Assembly (NCBI RefSeq): GCF_051401765.1
Contig: NW_027480450.1
Span: 3,472,001 to 3,536,000 of the forward strand
Reading direction: 5' to 3'
Origin: Calliopsis andreniformis
Taxonomy: Eukaryota; Arthropoda; Insecta; Hymenoptera; Andrenidae
Length of the DNA stretch: 64,000 nucleotides
The notes under the pieces are model-generated. The model ran no database searches. It had not been told where the DNA came from and worked only from the letters and a program-made list of their open reading frames with translations. The first letter of the stretch is position 1; the number at the start of each line of letters is the position of its first letter. This document shows, in pieces, positions 50,331 through 62,845 of this stretch. Position numbers and translations under genes: made by a program.

Positions 50331-51005
50331 ACCTTCAATCCTCAATACTCAATCTTCAATCCTCAATCCTAGATCCTCTATACTCAATCCTCAATCCTCA
50401 ATCCTCAATCCCCAATTCTCAATCCCCAATCCGCAATCCTCAATCCTCAATACTCTATCTCCAATCCTCAAACCTCAATCCTCAATCCTCAATCCTCAGT
50501 CCCCAATCCTCAATCTTCAACACTCAATACTCAATCCTCAGTCCTCAATCCTCAATTCTCAATCCTCAATCCTCAGTCCTCAATCCTCGATCATCAATCC
50601 TCAATCTTCAATACTCAATCCTCAATCCTCAATTCTCAATCCTCAATACTCAACCATCAATCCTCAATTCTCAATACTCAATAGAATATCCTGAATTCGC
50701 AGGATTCACTACTCAAACCTCAATCCTCAACCCTCAGCCCTCATCCTCCATCCTCGATCCTCAATCCTCAATCCTCAAACTTCAATCCTCAATACTCAAT
50801 CTTCAATCCTCAATCCTAGATCCTCTATACTCAATCCTCAATCCTCAATCATCAACCCTCAATCTTCAATACTCAATCCTCAATCCTCAATCCTCAATAC
50901 TCAATTCTCAACCATCAATCATCAATTCTCAATACTCAACAGAATATCCTGTATTCGCAGGATTCAATACTCAAACCTCAATCCTCAGCCCCAGCCCTCG
51001 GTCCT

Positions 51006-51221
51006 CAACAATCAGTTGTCAATCCTCAATCCTTAATAGAATATCCTCAATTCACAGTTTTCAATACTCAGTACTCAATCTGCAATCTTCAAATCTCTAT
51101 CCACAAACATCAATTCTCATCACACAGCCCTCAACACTCTGTCCTCAATGTTCAATCCTCAATCCTCAACTCTCAATATTCAATCCTCAATAATGAACCT
51201 TCAATCCTCACTCCCAAATCC
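51006..51221. repeat. Module B (long), end of large unit copy 1
   Basis: Three diagnostic changes: CACACAGCC, CTCAATATTC and CTCACTCCCAAATCC. All are shared with the copy at 62416. Confidence 0.86.
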
Positions 51222-51705
51222 TCAATCTTCAATCCTCAATCCTCGATCCTCAGTCCTCAATCCCCAATCCTCAATCTTCAATCCTCAATACTCAATCTTC
51301 AATCCTCAATCCTAGATCCTCTATACTCAATCCTCAATCCTCAATCATCAACCCTCAATGTTCACTACTCAATCCTCAATCCTCAATCCTCAATCCTCAA
51401 TACTCAATCCTCAATCCTCAATACTCAATCTTCAATCCACAATCCTCAATCCTCCATCCTCGATCCCCAATCCTCAATCCTCAAACTTCAATCCTCAATA
51501 CTCAATCTTCAATCCTCAATCCTCAATCCTCAATACTCAATCCTCAATCCTCAATCCTCAATCCTCAATCCTCAATCCCCAATCCTCAATACTCAATCCT
51601 CAATCCTCAATCCCCAATCCTCAATACTCAATCCCCAATCCTCAATCTTCAATCCTCAATACTCAATCTTCAATCCTCAATCCTCAGCCCTCATCCTCAA
51701 TCCTC

Positions 51706-52747
51706 AATCATCAACCCTCAATCTTCAATACTCAATCCTCAATCCTCAATCCTCAATACTCAATTCTCAACCATCAATCATCAATTCTCAATACTCAACA
51801 GAATATCCTGTATTCGCAGGATTCAATACTCAAACCTCAATCCTCAGCCCCAGCCCTCGGTCCTCAACAATCAGTTGTCAATCCTCAATCCTTAATAGAA
51901 TATCCTCAATTCACAGTTTTCAATACTCAGTACTCAATCTGCAATCTTCAAATCTCTATCCACAAACATCAATTCTCATCACTCAGCCCTCAACACTCTG
52001 TCCTCAATGTTCAATCCTCAATCCTCAACTCTCAATCTTCAATCCTCAATAATGAACCTTCAATCCTCAGTCCCAAATCCTCAATCTTCAATCCTCAATC
52101 CTCGATCCTCAGTCCTCAATCCCCAATCCTCAATCTTCAATCCTCAATACTCAATCTTCAATCCTCAATCCTCAATCCTCAATCCTCAATCCTCAATCCT
52201 CAATCATCAATCCTCAATCTTCAATACTCAATCCTCAATCCTCAATTCTCAATCCTCAACACTCAATCATCAATCCTCAATTCTCAATACTCAATAGAAT
52301 ACCCTGAATTCGCAGGATTCAATACTCAAACCTCAATCCTCAACCTTCATCCCTCATCCTCCATCCTCGATCCTCAATCCTCAATCCTCAATCTTCAATA
52401 CTCAATACTCAATAATCAATCCTCAATCCTCAATCCTCAATCCTCAATCCTCAATCCTCAATCCTCAATCCCCAATTCTCAATCCCCAATCCTCAATCCT
52501 CAATCCTCAATACTCTATCTCCAATCCTCAAACCTCAATCCTCAATCCTCAATCCTCAGTCCCCAATCCTCAATCTTCAACACTCAATACTCAATCCTCA
52601 GTCCTCAATCCTCAATCCTCAATCCTCAATCCTCAATCCTCAATCCTCGATCATCAATCCTCAATCTTCAATACTCAATCCTCAATCCTCAATTCTCAAT
52701 CCTCAATACTCAACCATCAATCCTCAATTCTCAATACTCAATAGAAT
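51706..52747. repeat. Block G, fourth copy
   Basis: This is the large-unit copy of 37397-38438 at a shift of 14309 bp. It holds a hairpin at 51805, module B at 51865 and an ACCCTG hairpin at 52301. I saw no private difference on reading. Confidence 0.76.
51865..52080. repeat. Module B (long) in G, fourth copy
   Basis: Copy of 37556 at 14309 bp. It lies only 859 bp after the B at 51006 because the large-unit junction falls between them. Confidence 0.86.
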
Positions 52748-54673
52748 ATCCTGAATTCGCAGGATTCAATACTCAAACCTCAATCCTCATCCCTCAGCCC
52801 TCATCCTCCATCCTCGATCCTCAATCCTCAATCCTCAAACTTCAATCCTCAATACTCAATCTTCAATCCTCAATCCTCAATCCTCAATCCTCAATCCTCA
52901 ATCCTCAATCCTCAATCCTCAATCCCCAATCCTCAGTCTTCAATCCTCAATACTCAATCTTCAATCCTCAATCCTCAATCCTCTATACTCAATCCTCAAT
53001 CCTCAATCATCAACCCTCAATCTTCAATTCTCAATCCTCAATCCTCAATCCTCAATACTCAATTCTCAACCATCAATCCTCAATTCTCAATACTCAACAG
53101 AATATCCTGTATTCGCAGGACTCAATACTCAAACCTCAATCCTCAACCCTCAGGCCTCATACTCCATCCTCGATCCTCAATCCTCAATCCTCAACATTCA
53201 ATCCTCAATACGCAATCTTCAATCCTCAATCCTCAATCCTCAATACTCAATCCTCAATCCTCAATCATCAACGCTCAATCTTCAATACTCAATCCTCAAT
53301 CCTCAATTCTCAATACTCAATTCTCAACCATCAATCCTCAATTCTCAATACTCAACAGAATATCCATAATTCGCAGGATTCAATACTCAAACCTCAATCC
53401 TCAACCCTCAGCCCTCATCCTCCATCCTCAATCCTCAAACCTGAACCTTCAATCCTCAATACTCAATCTTGAATCCTCAATCCTCAATCCTCAATCCTCA
53501 ATTCTCAATCCCCAATCATCAATCCTGAATCTTCAATACACAATCCTCAATCCTCAATCCTCAATCCTCAATACTCAACCATCAATCCTCAATTCTCAAT
53601 ACTCAATAGAATATCCTGAATTCTCAGGATTCAATACTCAAACGTCAATCCTCAACACTCAGCCCTCATCCTCAGTCCTAAATCCTCAATCCTCAATCCT
53701 CAATATTCAATCCTCAATACTCAATCTTCAATCCTCAACCCTCAATCCTCAATCCTCAATCCTCAATCCTCGTTCCTCAAACCTCAATCTTCAATACTCA
53801 ATCCTCGATCCTCAATTCTAAATCCTCAATACTCAACCATCAATCCTCAAATCTCAATACTCAATAGAATATCCTGAATTCGCAGGATTCAATACTCAAA
53901 CCTCAATACTCAACCCTCAGCCCTCATCCTCCATCCTCGATCCTCAATCCTCAATCCTCAAACTTCAATCCTCAATACTCAATCTTCAATACTCAATCCT
54001 CAATCCTCAATTCTCAATACTCAATCTTCAATCCTCAGTACTCAATCCTCAATACTCAATCTTCAATCCTCAATCCTCAATCCTCAATCCTCAATCCTCA
54101 ATCCTCAATCGTCAGACTTCAATCCTCAATACTCAATCGTCAGTCCTCAATCCTCAATCCTCAATCCTCAATCCTCATTCTTCAATCCTCAATACCCAAT
54201 CCCCAATCTTCAATCCTCAATACTCAATCCTCAATCCTCAATCCTCAATCCTCAACCCTCAGTCCTCAGTCCTCAAACCACAATCCTCAATCTTCAATCC
54301 TCTATCCTCAGTCCTCAAACCTCAGTTCTGAATCCTCAATCCTGAATCCTCAACCTTCGGCCCTCAGTTCTCAACAATCAGTTGTCAATCCTCAATCCGT
54401 AATAGAATATCCTCAATTCACAGTTTTCAATACTCAATACTCAATCTGCAATCTTCAAATCTCTATCCAGAAACATTAATTCTCATCACTCAGCCCTCAA
54501 CACTCTGTCCTCAATGTTCAATCCTCAATCCTCAATCCTCAATCCTCAATCCTCAATCATCAATCATCAATCATCAATCCTCAATCTTCAATACTCAATC
54601 CTCAATCCTCAATTCTCAATCCTCAATACTCAATCATCAATCCTCAATTCTCAACACTCAATAGAATATCCTG
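52748..54673. repeat. Shortened block D7
   Basis: This is the copy of D6 at a shift of 14309 bp, with the same loss of three ladder rungs and B', so the deletion predates the large duplication. Rungs: 52748, 53104, 53362, 53613, 53871; short B 54372. Confidence 0.84.
54372..54523. repeat. Module B (short) in D7
   Basis: Copy of 40063 at 14309 bp, including TCCGTAATAG. Confidence 0.86.
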
Positions 54674-56475
54674 AATTCGCAGGATTCAATACTCAAACCT
54701 CAATCCTCAGCCTTCATGCCTCATCCTCCATCCTCGATCCTCAATCCTCAATCCTCAATCTTCAATACTCAATACTCAATATTCATCCTCAATCCTCAAA
54801 CCTCAATCCTCAATCCTCAGTCCTCAATCCTCAATCCCCAATTCTCAATTCCCAATCCTCAATCCTCAATCCTCAATACTCAATCTCCTATCCTCAATCC
54901 TCAATCCTCAATCCTCAATCCTCAATCCTGAACCATCAATCCTCAATCTTCAATACTCAATCCTCAATCCTCAATTCTCAATCCTCAATACTCAACCATC
55001 AATCCTCAATTCTCAATACTCAATAGAATATCCCGAATTCGCAGGATTCAATACTCAAACCTCAATCCTCAACCCTCAGCCCTCATCCTCCATCCTCGAT
55101 CCTCAATCCTCAATCCTCAACCTTCAATCCGCAATACTCAATCTTCAATCCTCAATCCTCAATCCTCAATCCTCAATCCTCAATCCTCAATCCTCAATCC
55201 CCAATCCTCAATCCCCAATCCTCAATCTTCAATCCTCAATACTCAATCTTCAATCCACAATCCTCAATCCTCCATCCTCGATCCCCAATCCTCAATCCTC
55301 AAACTTCAATCCTCAATACTCAATCTTCAATCCTCAATCCTCAATCCTCAATACTCAATCCTCAATCCTCAATCCTCAATCCTCAATCCTCAATCCCCAA
55401 TCCTCAATACTCAATCCCCAATCCTCAATCTTCAATCCTCAATACTCAATCTTCAATCCTCAATCCTCAGCCCTCATCCTCAATCCTCGATCCTCAATCC
55501 TCAATCCTCAAACTTCAATCCTCAATACTCAATCTTCAATCCTCAATCCCCAATCCTCAATCCTCAATTCTCAATCCTCAATCCTCAATCCTCAATTCCC
55601 AATCCTCAATCTTCAATCCTCAATACTCAATCTTCAATCCTCAATCCTCAATCCTCAATCCTCAATCCTCAATCCTCAATCCTGAATCATCAATCCTCAA
55701 TCTTCAATACTCAATCCTCAATCCTCAATTCTCAATCCTCAATACTCAACCATCAATCCTCAATTCTCAATACTCAATAGAATATCCCGAATTCGCAGGA
55801 TTCAATACTCAAACCTCAATCCTCAACCCTCAGCCCTCATCCTCCATCCTCGATCCTCAATCCTCAATCCTCAACCTTCAATCCGCAATACTCAATCTTC
55901 AATCCTCAATCCTCAATCCTCAATCCTCAATCCTCAATCCTCAATCCTCAATCCTCAATCCTCAATCCCCAATCCTCAATCTTCAATCCTCAATACTCAA
56001 TCTTCAATCCACAATCCTCAATCCTCCATCCTCGATCCCCAATCCTCAATCCTCAAACTTCAATCCTCAATACTCAATCTTCAATCCTCAATCCTCAATC
56101 CTCAATACTCAAACCTCAATCCTCAATCCTCAATCCTCAATCCTCAATCCCCAATCCTCAATCCTCAATCCCCAATCCTCAATCTTCAATCCTCAATACT
56201 CAATCTTCAATCCTCAATCCTCAGCCCTCATCCTCAATCCTCGATCCTCAATCCTCAATCCTCAAACTTCAATCCTCAATACTCAATCCTCAATCCTCAA
56301 TCCCCAATCCTCAATCCTCAATTCTCAATCCTCAATCTTCAATCCTCAATTCCCAATCCTCAATCTTCAATCCTCAATACTCAATCTTCAATCCTCAACC
56401 CTCAATCCTCAATACTCAGTCCTCAATCCTCAATCATCAACGCTCAATCTTCATTACACAATCCTCAATCCTCAA
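54524..56475. repeat. Block E, long copy in the second large unit
   Basis: This is the copy of 40215-42166, with hairpins at 54668, 55030 and 55784. A private change GAACCATC replaces GAATCATC near 54930. Confidence 0.7.
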
Positions 56476-57512
56476 TTGTCAATACTCAATTCTCAACCAT
56501 CAATACTCATTTCTCAATACTCAACAGAATATCTTGAATTCGCAGGATTCAATACTCAATCCTCAATCCTCAACCCTCAGCCCTCATCCTCCATCCTCGA
56601 TCCTCAATCCTCAATCCTCAACCTTCAATCCTCAATACTCAATCTTCAATCCTCAATCCTCAATCCTCAATCCTCAATCCTCAATCCTCAATCCTCAATC
56701 CTCAATCCTCAATCCTCAATCCCCAATCCTCAATCTTCAATCCTCAATACTCAATCTTCAATCCTCAATCCTCAATCCTCCATCCTCGATCCTCAATCCT
56801 CAATCCTCAACCTTCAATCCTCAATACTCAATCTTCAATCCTCAATCCTCAATCCTCAATACTCAATCCTCAATCCTCAATCCTCAATCCTCAATCCTCA
56901 ATCCCCAATCCTCAACCTTCAATCCTCAATACTCAATCTTCAATCCTCAATCCTCAATCCTCAATCCTCAATACTCGATCCTCAATCATCAAACCCCAAT
57001 CTTCAATACTCAATCCTCAATCCTCAATTCTCAATCCTCAATACTCAACCATCAATCCTCAATTCTCAATACTCAATAGAATATCCTGAATTCGCTGGAT
57101 TCAATACTCAAACCTCAATCCTCAAACCTCACCCCTCATCCTCCATCATCGATCCTCAATCCTCAATCCTCAAACTTCAATCCTCAATACTCAATATTCA
57201 ATCCTCAATCCTCAATCCTCAATCCTCAATCCTCAATCCTCAATCCTCAATCCTCAACCCCCAATCCTCAATCTTCAATCCTCAATACTCAATCTTCAAT
57301 CCTCAATCCTCAATGCTCTATACTCAATCCTCAATCCTCAATCATCAACCCTCAATCTTCAATACTCAAACCTCAGTCCTCAATCCTCAGCCCACATCCT
57401 CCATCCTCGATCCTCAATCCTCAATCCTCAACATTCAATCCTCAATACACAATCTTCAATCCTCAATCCTCAATCCTCAAACCTCAATACTCAATCCTCA
57501 ATCCTCAATCCT

Positions 57513-57546
57513 CAATCCACAATCCCCAATCCTCATTTTTCCATCC
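57513..57546. repeat. Module C, first in F4
   Basis: Large-unit copy of 43204 at 14309 bp. Confidence 0.78.
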
Positions 57547-58881
57547 TCAATACTCAATCTTCAATCCTCAATCCTCAATCCTCAATCCTCAATCCTCAAT
57601 CCTCAATCATCAATACCGAATCTTCAATACGCAATCCTCAATCCTCAACTCTCAATCCTCAATCTTCAATCCTCAGTACTCAATCTTCAATCCTCAATCC
57701 TCAATCCTCCATCCTCGATCCTCAATCCTCAATCCCCAATCCTCAATCTTCAATCCTCAATACTCAATCTTCAATCCTCAATCCTCAATCCTCAATCCTC
57801 AATCCTCAATCCTCAATCATCAATCCTCAATCTTCAATACTCAATCCTCAATCCTCAATTCTCAATCCTCAATACTCAATCATCAATCCTCAATTCTCAA
57901 TACTCAATAGAATATCCTGAATTCGCAGGATTCAATACTCAAACCTCAATCCTCAACCTTCATCCCTCATCCTCCATCCTCGATACTCAATCCTCAATCC
58001 TCAATCTTCAATCCTCAATCCTCAATCCTCAATCCTCAATCCTCAATTCTCAATCCTCAATCCCCAATTCTCAATCCCCAATTCTCAATCCTCAATCCTC
58101 AATACTCTATCTCCAATCCTCAAACCTCAGTCCTCAATCCTCAATCCTCAATCCCCAATCCTCAATCTTCAACCCTCAATACTCAATCCTCAGTCCTCAA
58201 TCCTCAATCCTCAATCCTCAATCCTCAATCCTCAATCCTCAATCCTCAATCATCAATCCTCAATCTTCAATACTCAATCCTCAATCCTCAATTCTCAATC
58301 CTCAATACTCAACTATCAATCCTCAATTCTCAATACTCAATAGAATATCCTGAATTCGCAGGATTCACTACTCAAACCTCAATCTCCAACCCTCAGCCCT
58401 CATCCTCCATCCTCGATCCTCAATCCCCAATCCTCAAACTTCAATCCTCAATACTCATTCTTCAATCCTCAATCCTCTATCCTCAATCCTCAATCCTCAA
58501 TCCTCAATCCTCAATCCTCAATCCTCAATCCCCAATCCTCAATCTTCAATCCTCAATACTCGATCTTCAATCCACAATCCTCAATGCTCTATACTCAATC
58601 CTCAATCCTCAATCATCAACCCTCAATCTTCAATACTCAATCCTCAATCCTCAATCCTCAATACTCAATTCTCAACCATCAATCGTCAATTCTCAATACT
58701 CAACAGAATATCCTGTATTCGCAGGATTCAATACTCAAACCTCAATCCTCAACCCTCAGCCCTCATCCTCCATCCACGATACTCAATCCTCAATCCTCAA
58801 CATTCAATCCTCAATACTCAATCTTCAATCCTGAATCCTGAATCCTCAATCCTCAATCATCAATCCTCAATCCTCAATCCT

Positions 58882-58915
58882 CAATCCACAATCCCCAATC
58901 CTCATTTTTCCATCC
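58882..58915. repeat. Module C, second in F4
   Basis: Large-unit copy of 44573 at 14309 bp. Confidence 0.78.
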
Positions 58916-59258
58916 TCAATACTCAATCTTCAATCCTCAATCCTCAATCCTCAATCCTCAATCCTCAATCCTCAATCATCAATACCGAATCTTCAATACT
59001 CAATCCTCAATCCTCAATCCCCAATCCTCAATCTTCAATCCTCAATACTCAATCTTCAATCCTCAATCCTAGATCCTCTATACTCAATCCTCAATCCTCA
59101 ATCATCAACCCTCAATCTTCAATACTCAATCCTCAATCCTCAATCCTCAATACTCAATTCTCAACCATCAATCATCAATTCTCAATACTCAACAGAATAT
59201 CCTGTATTCGCAGGATTCAATACTCAAACCTCAATCCTCAGCCCCAGCCCTCAGTCCT

Positions 59259-59474
59259 CAACAATCAGTTGTCAATCCTCAATCCTTAATAGAATATCCT
59301 CAATTCACAGTTTTCAATACTCAGTACTCAATCTGCAATCTTCAAATCTCTATCCACAAACATCAATTCTCATCACTCAGCCCTCAACACTCTGTCCTCA
59401 ATGTTCAATCCTCAATCCTCAACTCTCAATCTTCAGTCCTCAATAATGAACCTTCAATCCTCAGTCCCAAATCC
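59259..59474. repeat. Module B (long) in F4
   Basis: Copy of 44950 at 14309 bp and of 48282 at 10977 bp. Confidence 0.86.
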
Positions 59475-60725
59475 TCAATCTTCAATCCTCAATCCTCGAT
59501 CCTCAGTCCTCAATCCCCAATCCTCAATCTTCAATCCTCAATACTCAATCTTCAATCCTCAATCCTCAATCCTCAATCCTCAATCCTCAATCCTGAATCA
59601 TCAATCCTCAATCTTCAATCCTCAATTCTCAATACTCAATAGAATATCCCGAATTCGCAGGATTCAATACTCAAACCTCAATCCTCAACCCTCAGCCCTC
59701 ATCCTCCATCCTCGATCCTCAATCCTCAATCCTCAACCTTCAATCCGCAATACTCAATCTTCAATCCTCAATCCTCAATCCTCAATCCTCAATCCTCAAT
59801 CCTCAATCCTCAATCCTCAATCCTCAATCCCCAATCCTCAATCTTCAATCCTCAATACTCAATCTTCAATCCACAATCCTCAATCCTCCATCCTCGATCC
59901 CCAATCCTCAATCCTCAAACTTCAATCCTCAATACTCAATCTTCAATCCTCAATCCTCAATCCTCAATACTCAAACCTCAATCCTCAATCCTCAATCCTC
60001 AATCCTCAATCCCCAATCCTCAATCCTCAATCCCCAATCCTCAATCTTCAATCCTCAATACTCAATCTTCAATCCTCAATCCTCAGCCCTCATCCTCAAT
60101 CCTCGATCCTCAATCCTCAATCCTCAAACTTCAATCCTCAATACTCAATCTTCAATCCCCAATAATCAATCTTCAATCCTCAATCCTCAATCCTCAATAC
60201 TCAATCCTCAATCCTCAATCATCAATGCTCAATCATCAATACTCAATACTCAATCCTCAATTCTCAATACTCAATTCTCAACCAACAATCCTCAATTCTC
60301 AATACTCAACAGAATATCCTGAATTCGCAGGATTCAATACTCAAACCTCAATCCTCAACCCTCAGCCCTCATCCTCCATCCTCAATCCCCAAACCTGAAC
60401 CTTCAATCCTCAATACTCAATCTTGAATCCTCAATCCTCAATCCTCAATCCTCAATCCTCAATCCTCAATCGTCAGACTTCAATCCTCAATACTCAATCG
60501 TCAGTCCTCAATCCTCGATCCTCAATCCTCAATCCTCATTCTTCAATCCTCAATACCCAATCCCCAATCTTCAATCCTCAATCCTCAATCCCCAATTCTC
60601 AACCCTCAACCCTCAGTCCTCAGTCCTCAAACCTCAATCCTCAATCTACAATCCTCTATCCTCAGTCCTCAAACCTCAGTTCTGAATCCTCAATCCTGAA
60701 TCCTCAACCTTCGGCCCTCAGTCCT

Positions 60726-60941
60726 CAACAATCAGTTGTCAATCCTCAATCCTTAATAGAATATCCTCAATTCACAGTTTTCAATACTCAATACTCAATC
60801 TGCAATCATCAAATCTCTATCCACAAACATCAATTCTCATCACTCAGCCCTCAACACTCTGTCGTCAATGTTCAATCCTCAATCCTCAACTCTCAATCTT
60901 CAATCCTCATTAATGAACCTTCAATCCTCAGTCCCAAATCC
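60726..60941. repeat. Module B (long), A-like, second large unit
   Basis: Copy of 49749 at 10977 bp, with the palindrome at 60907-60916. Private change TGCAATCATC near 60800. Confidence 0.86.
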
Positions 60942-61307
60942 TCAATCTTCAATCCTCAATCCTCGATCCTCAGTCCTCAATCCCCAATCCTCAATCTTCA
61001 ATCCTCAATACTCAATCTTCAATCCTCAATCCTCAATCCTCAATCCTCAATCCTCAATCATCAATCATCAATCCTCAATCTTCAATACTCAATCCTCAAT
61101 CCTCAATTCTCAATCCTCAATACTCAATCATCAATCCTCAATTCCCAATACTCAATAGAATATCCTGAATTCGCAGGATTCAATACTCAAACCTCAATCC
61201 TCAACCTTCATCCCTCATCCTCCATCCTCGATCCTCAATCCTCAATCCTCAACCTTCAATCCTCAATACTCAATCTTCAATCCTCAATCCTCAATCCTCA
61301 ATCCTCA

Positions 61308-61740
61308 ATCCTCAATCCTCAATCCTCAATCCTCAATCCTCAATCCTCAATCCTCAATCTTCAATCCTCAATACTGAATCTTCAATACTCAATCCTCAAT
61401 CCTCCATCCTCGATCCTCAATCCTCAATCCTCAAACTTCAATCCTCAATACTCAATCTTCAATCCTCAATCCTCAATCCTCAATACCCAATCCTCAATCC
61501 TCAATCCTCAATCCTCAATCCTCAATCCCCAATCCTCAATCCTCAAACCCCAAACCTCAATCTTCAATCCTCAATACTCAATCTTCAATCCTCAATCCTC
61601 AGCCCTCATCCTCCATCCTCGATCCTCAATCCTCAATCCTCAAACTTCAATCCTCAATACTCAATCTTCAATCCTCAATCCTCAATCCTCAATCCTCAAT
61701 TCTCAATCCTCAATCCACAATCCTCAATCCCCAATCCTCA
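61308..61740. repeat. 433-bp heptamer segment present only in large unit copy 2
   Basis: Copy 1 passes from about 50330 to the equivalent of 61741 without this piece. It has no hairpin, but it holds one hexamer CCCTCA (near 61604) with its usual followers CCATCCTCGATCC, and the rare run TCAAACCCCAAACC near 61545. The length equals 62 x 7 minus 1, as one hexamer predicts. Confidence 0.78.
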
Positions 61741-62415
61741 ACCTTCAATCCTCAATACTCAATCTTCAATCCTCAATCCTAGATCCTCTATACTCAATCC
61801 TCAATCCTCAATCCTCAATCCCCAATTCTCAATCCCCAATCCGCAATCCTCAATCCTCAATACTCTATCTCCAATCCTCAAACCTCAATCCTCAATCCTC
61901 AATCCTCAGTCCCCAATCCTCAATCTTCAACACTCAATACTCAATCCTCAGTCCTCAATCCTCAATTCTCAATCCTCAATCCTCAGTCCTCAATCCTCGA
62001 TCATCAATCCTCAATCTTCAATACTCAATCCTCAATCCTCAATTCTCAATCCTCAATACTCAACCATCAATCCTCAATTCTCAATACTCAATAGAATATC
62101 CTGAATTCGCAGGATTCACTACTCAAACCTCAATCCTCAACCCTCAGCCCTCATCCTCCATCCTCGATCCTCAATCCTCAATCCTCAAACTTCAATCCTC
62201 AATACTCAATCTTCAATCCTCAATCCTAGATCCTCTATACTCAATCCTCAATCCTCAATCATCAACCCTCAATCTTCAATACTCAATCCTCAATCCTCAA
62301 TCCTCAATACTCAATTCTCAACCATCAATCATCAATTCTCAATACTCAACAGAATATCCTGTATTCGCAGGATTCAATACTCAAACCTCAATCCTCAGCC
62401 CCAGCCCTCGGTCCT

Positions 62416-62631
62416 CAACAATCAGTTGTCAATCCTCAATCCTTAATAGAATATCCTCAATTCACAGTTTTCAATACTCAGTACTCAATCTGCAATCTTC
62501 AAATCTCTATCCACAAACATCAATTCTCATCACACAGCCCTCAACACTCTGTCCTCAATGTTCAATCCTCAATCCTCAACTCTCAATATTCAATCCTCAA
62601 TAATGAACCTTCAATCCTCACTCCCAAATCC
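62416..62631. repeat. Module B (long), end of large unit copy 2
   Basis: Copy of 51006 at 11410 bp (1630 x 7), with the same CACACAGCC, CTCAATATTC and CTCACTCCC changes. Confidence 0.86.
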
Positions 62632-62845
62632 TCAATCTTCAATCCTCAATCCTCGATCCTCAGTCCTCAATCCCCAATCCTCAATCTTCAATCCTCAATA
62701 CTCAATCTTCAATCCTCAATCCTAGATCCTCTATACTCAATCCTCAATCCTCAATCATCAACCCTCAATGTTCAATACTCAATCCTCAATCCTCAATCCT
62801 CAATCCTCAATACTCAATCCTCAATCCTCAATACTCAATCTTCAA

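Larger units (their letters stand above)
37105..51421. repeat. Large tandem unit, copy 1 (about 14.3 kb)
   Basis: Block order is G (37397), short D6 (38439), E (40215), F2 (42167), an extra F3 (45716), A-like (49048) and a G-like piece (50331). It is collinear with 51422-62845 at shifts of 14316 bp at the start, 14309 bp after one lost heptamer, 10977 bp after the 3332-bp internal duplication, and 11410 bp after a 433-bp piece present only in the other copy. Shared rare variants, such as CAATAATCAAT near 38103 and 52412 and CACACAGCC near 51121 and 62531, show the copies are recent. Edges fall inside heptamer runs. Confidence 0.88.
56476..59651. repeat. Block F4, single-copy F of the second large unit
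   Basis: Hairpins are at 56531 (ATCTTG), 57083 (CTGGAT right arm), 57914, 58347, 58710, 59199 and 59646; module C at 57513 and 58882; module B at 59259. It matches F2 at 14309 bp; its tail also matches F3 at 10977 bp. It lacks the 3332-bp duplication. Confidence 0.85.
51422..62845. repeat. Large tandem unit, copy 2 (about 11.4 kb)
   Basis: This is the second head-to-tail copy. It has a single F block (56476-59650) and an extra 433 bp at about 61308-61740. Private changes seen here include GAACCATC near 54930, CATCCACGAT near 58771, TGCAATCATC near 60800 and ATTCCCAATA near 61141. At about 62845 the sequence leaves the unit and resembles block A near 4.4 kb instead of starting a third copy. 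Confidence 0.87.
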
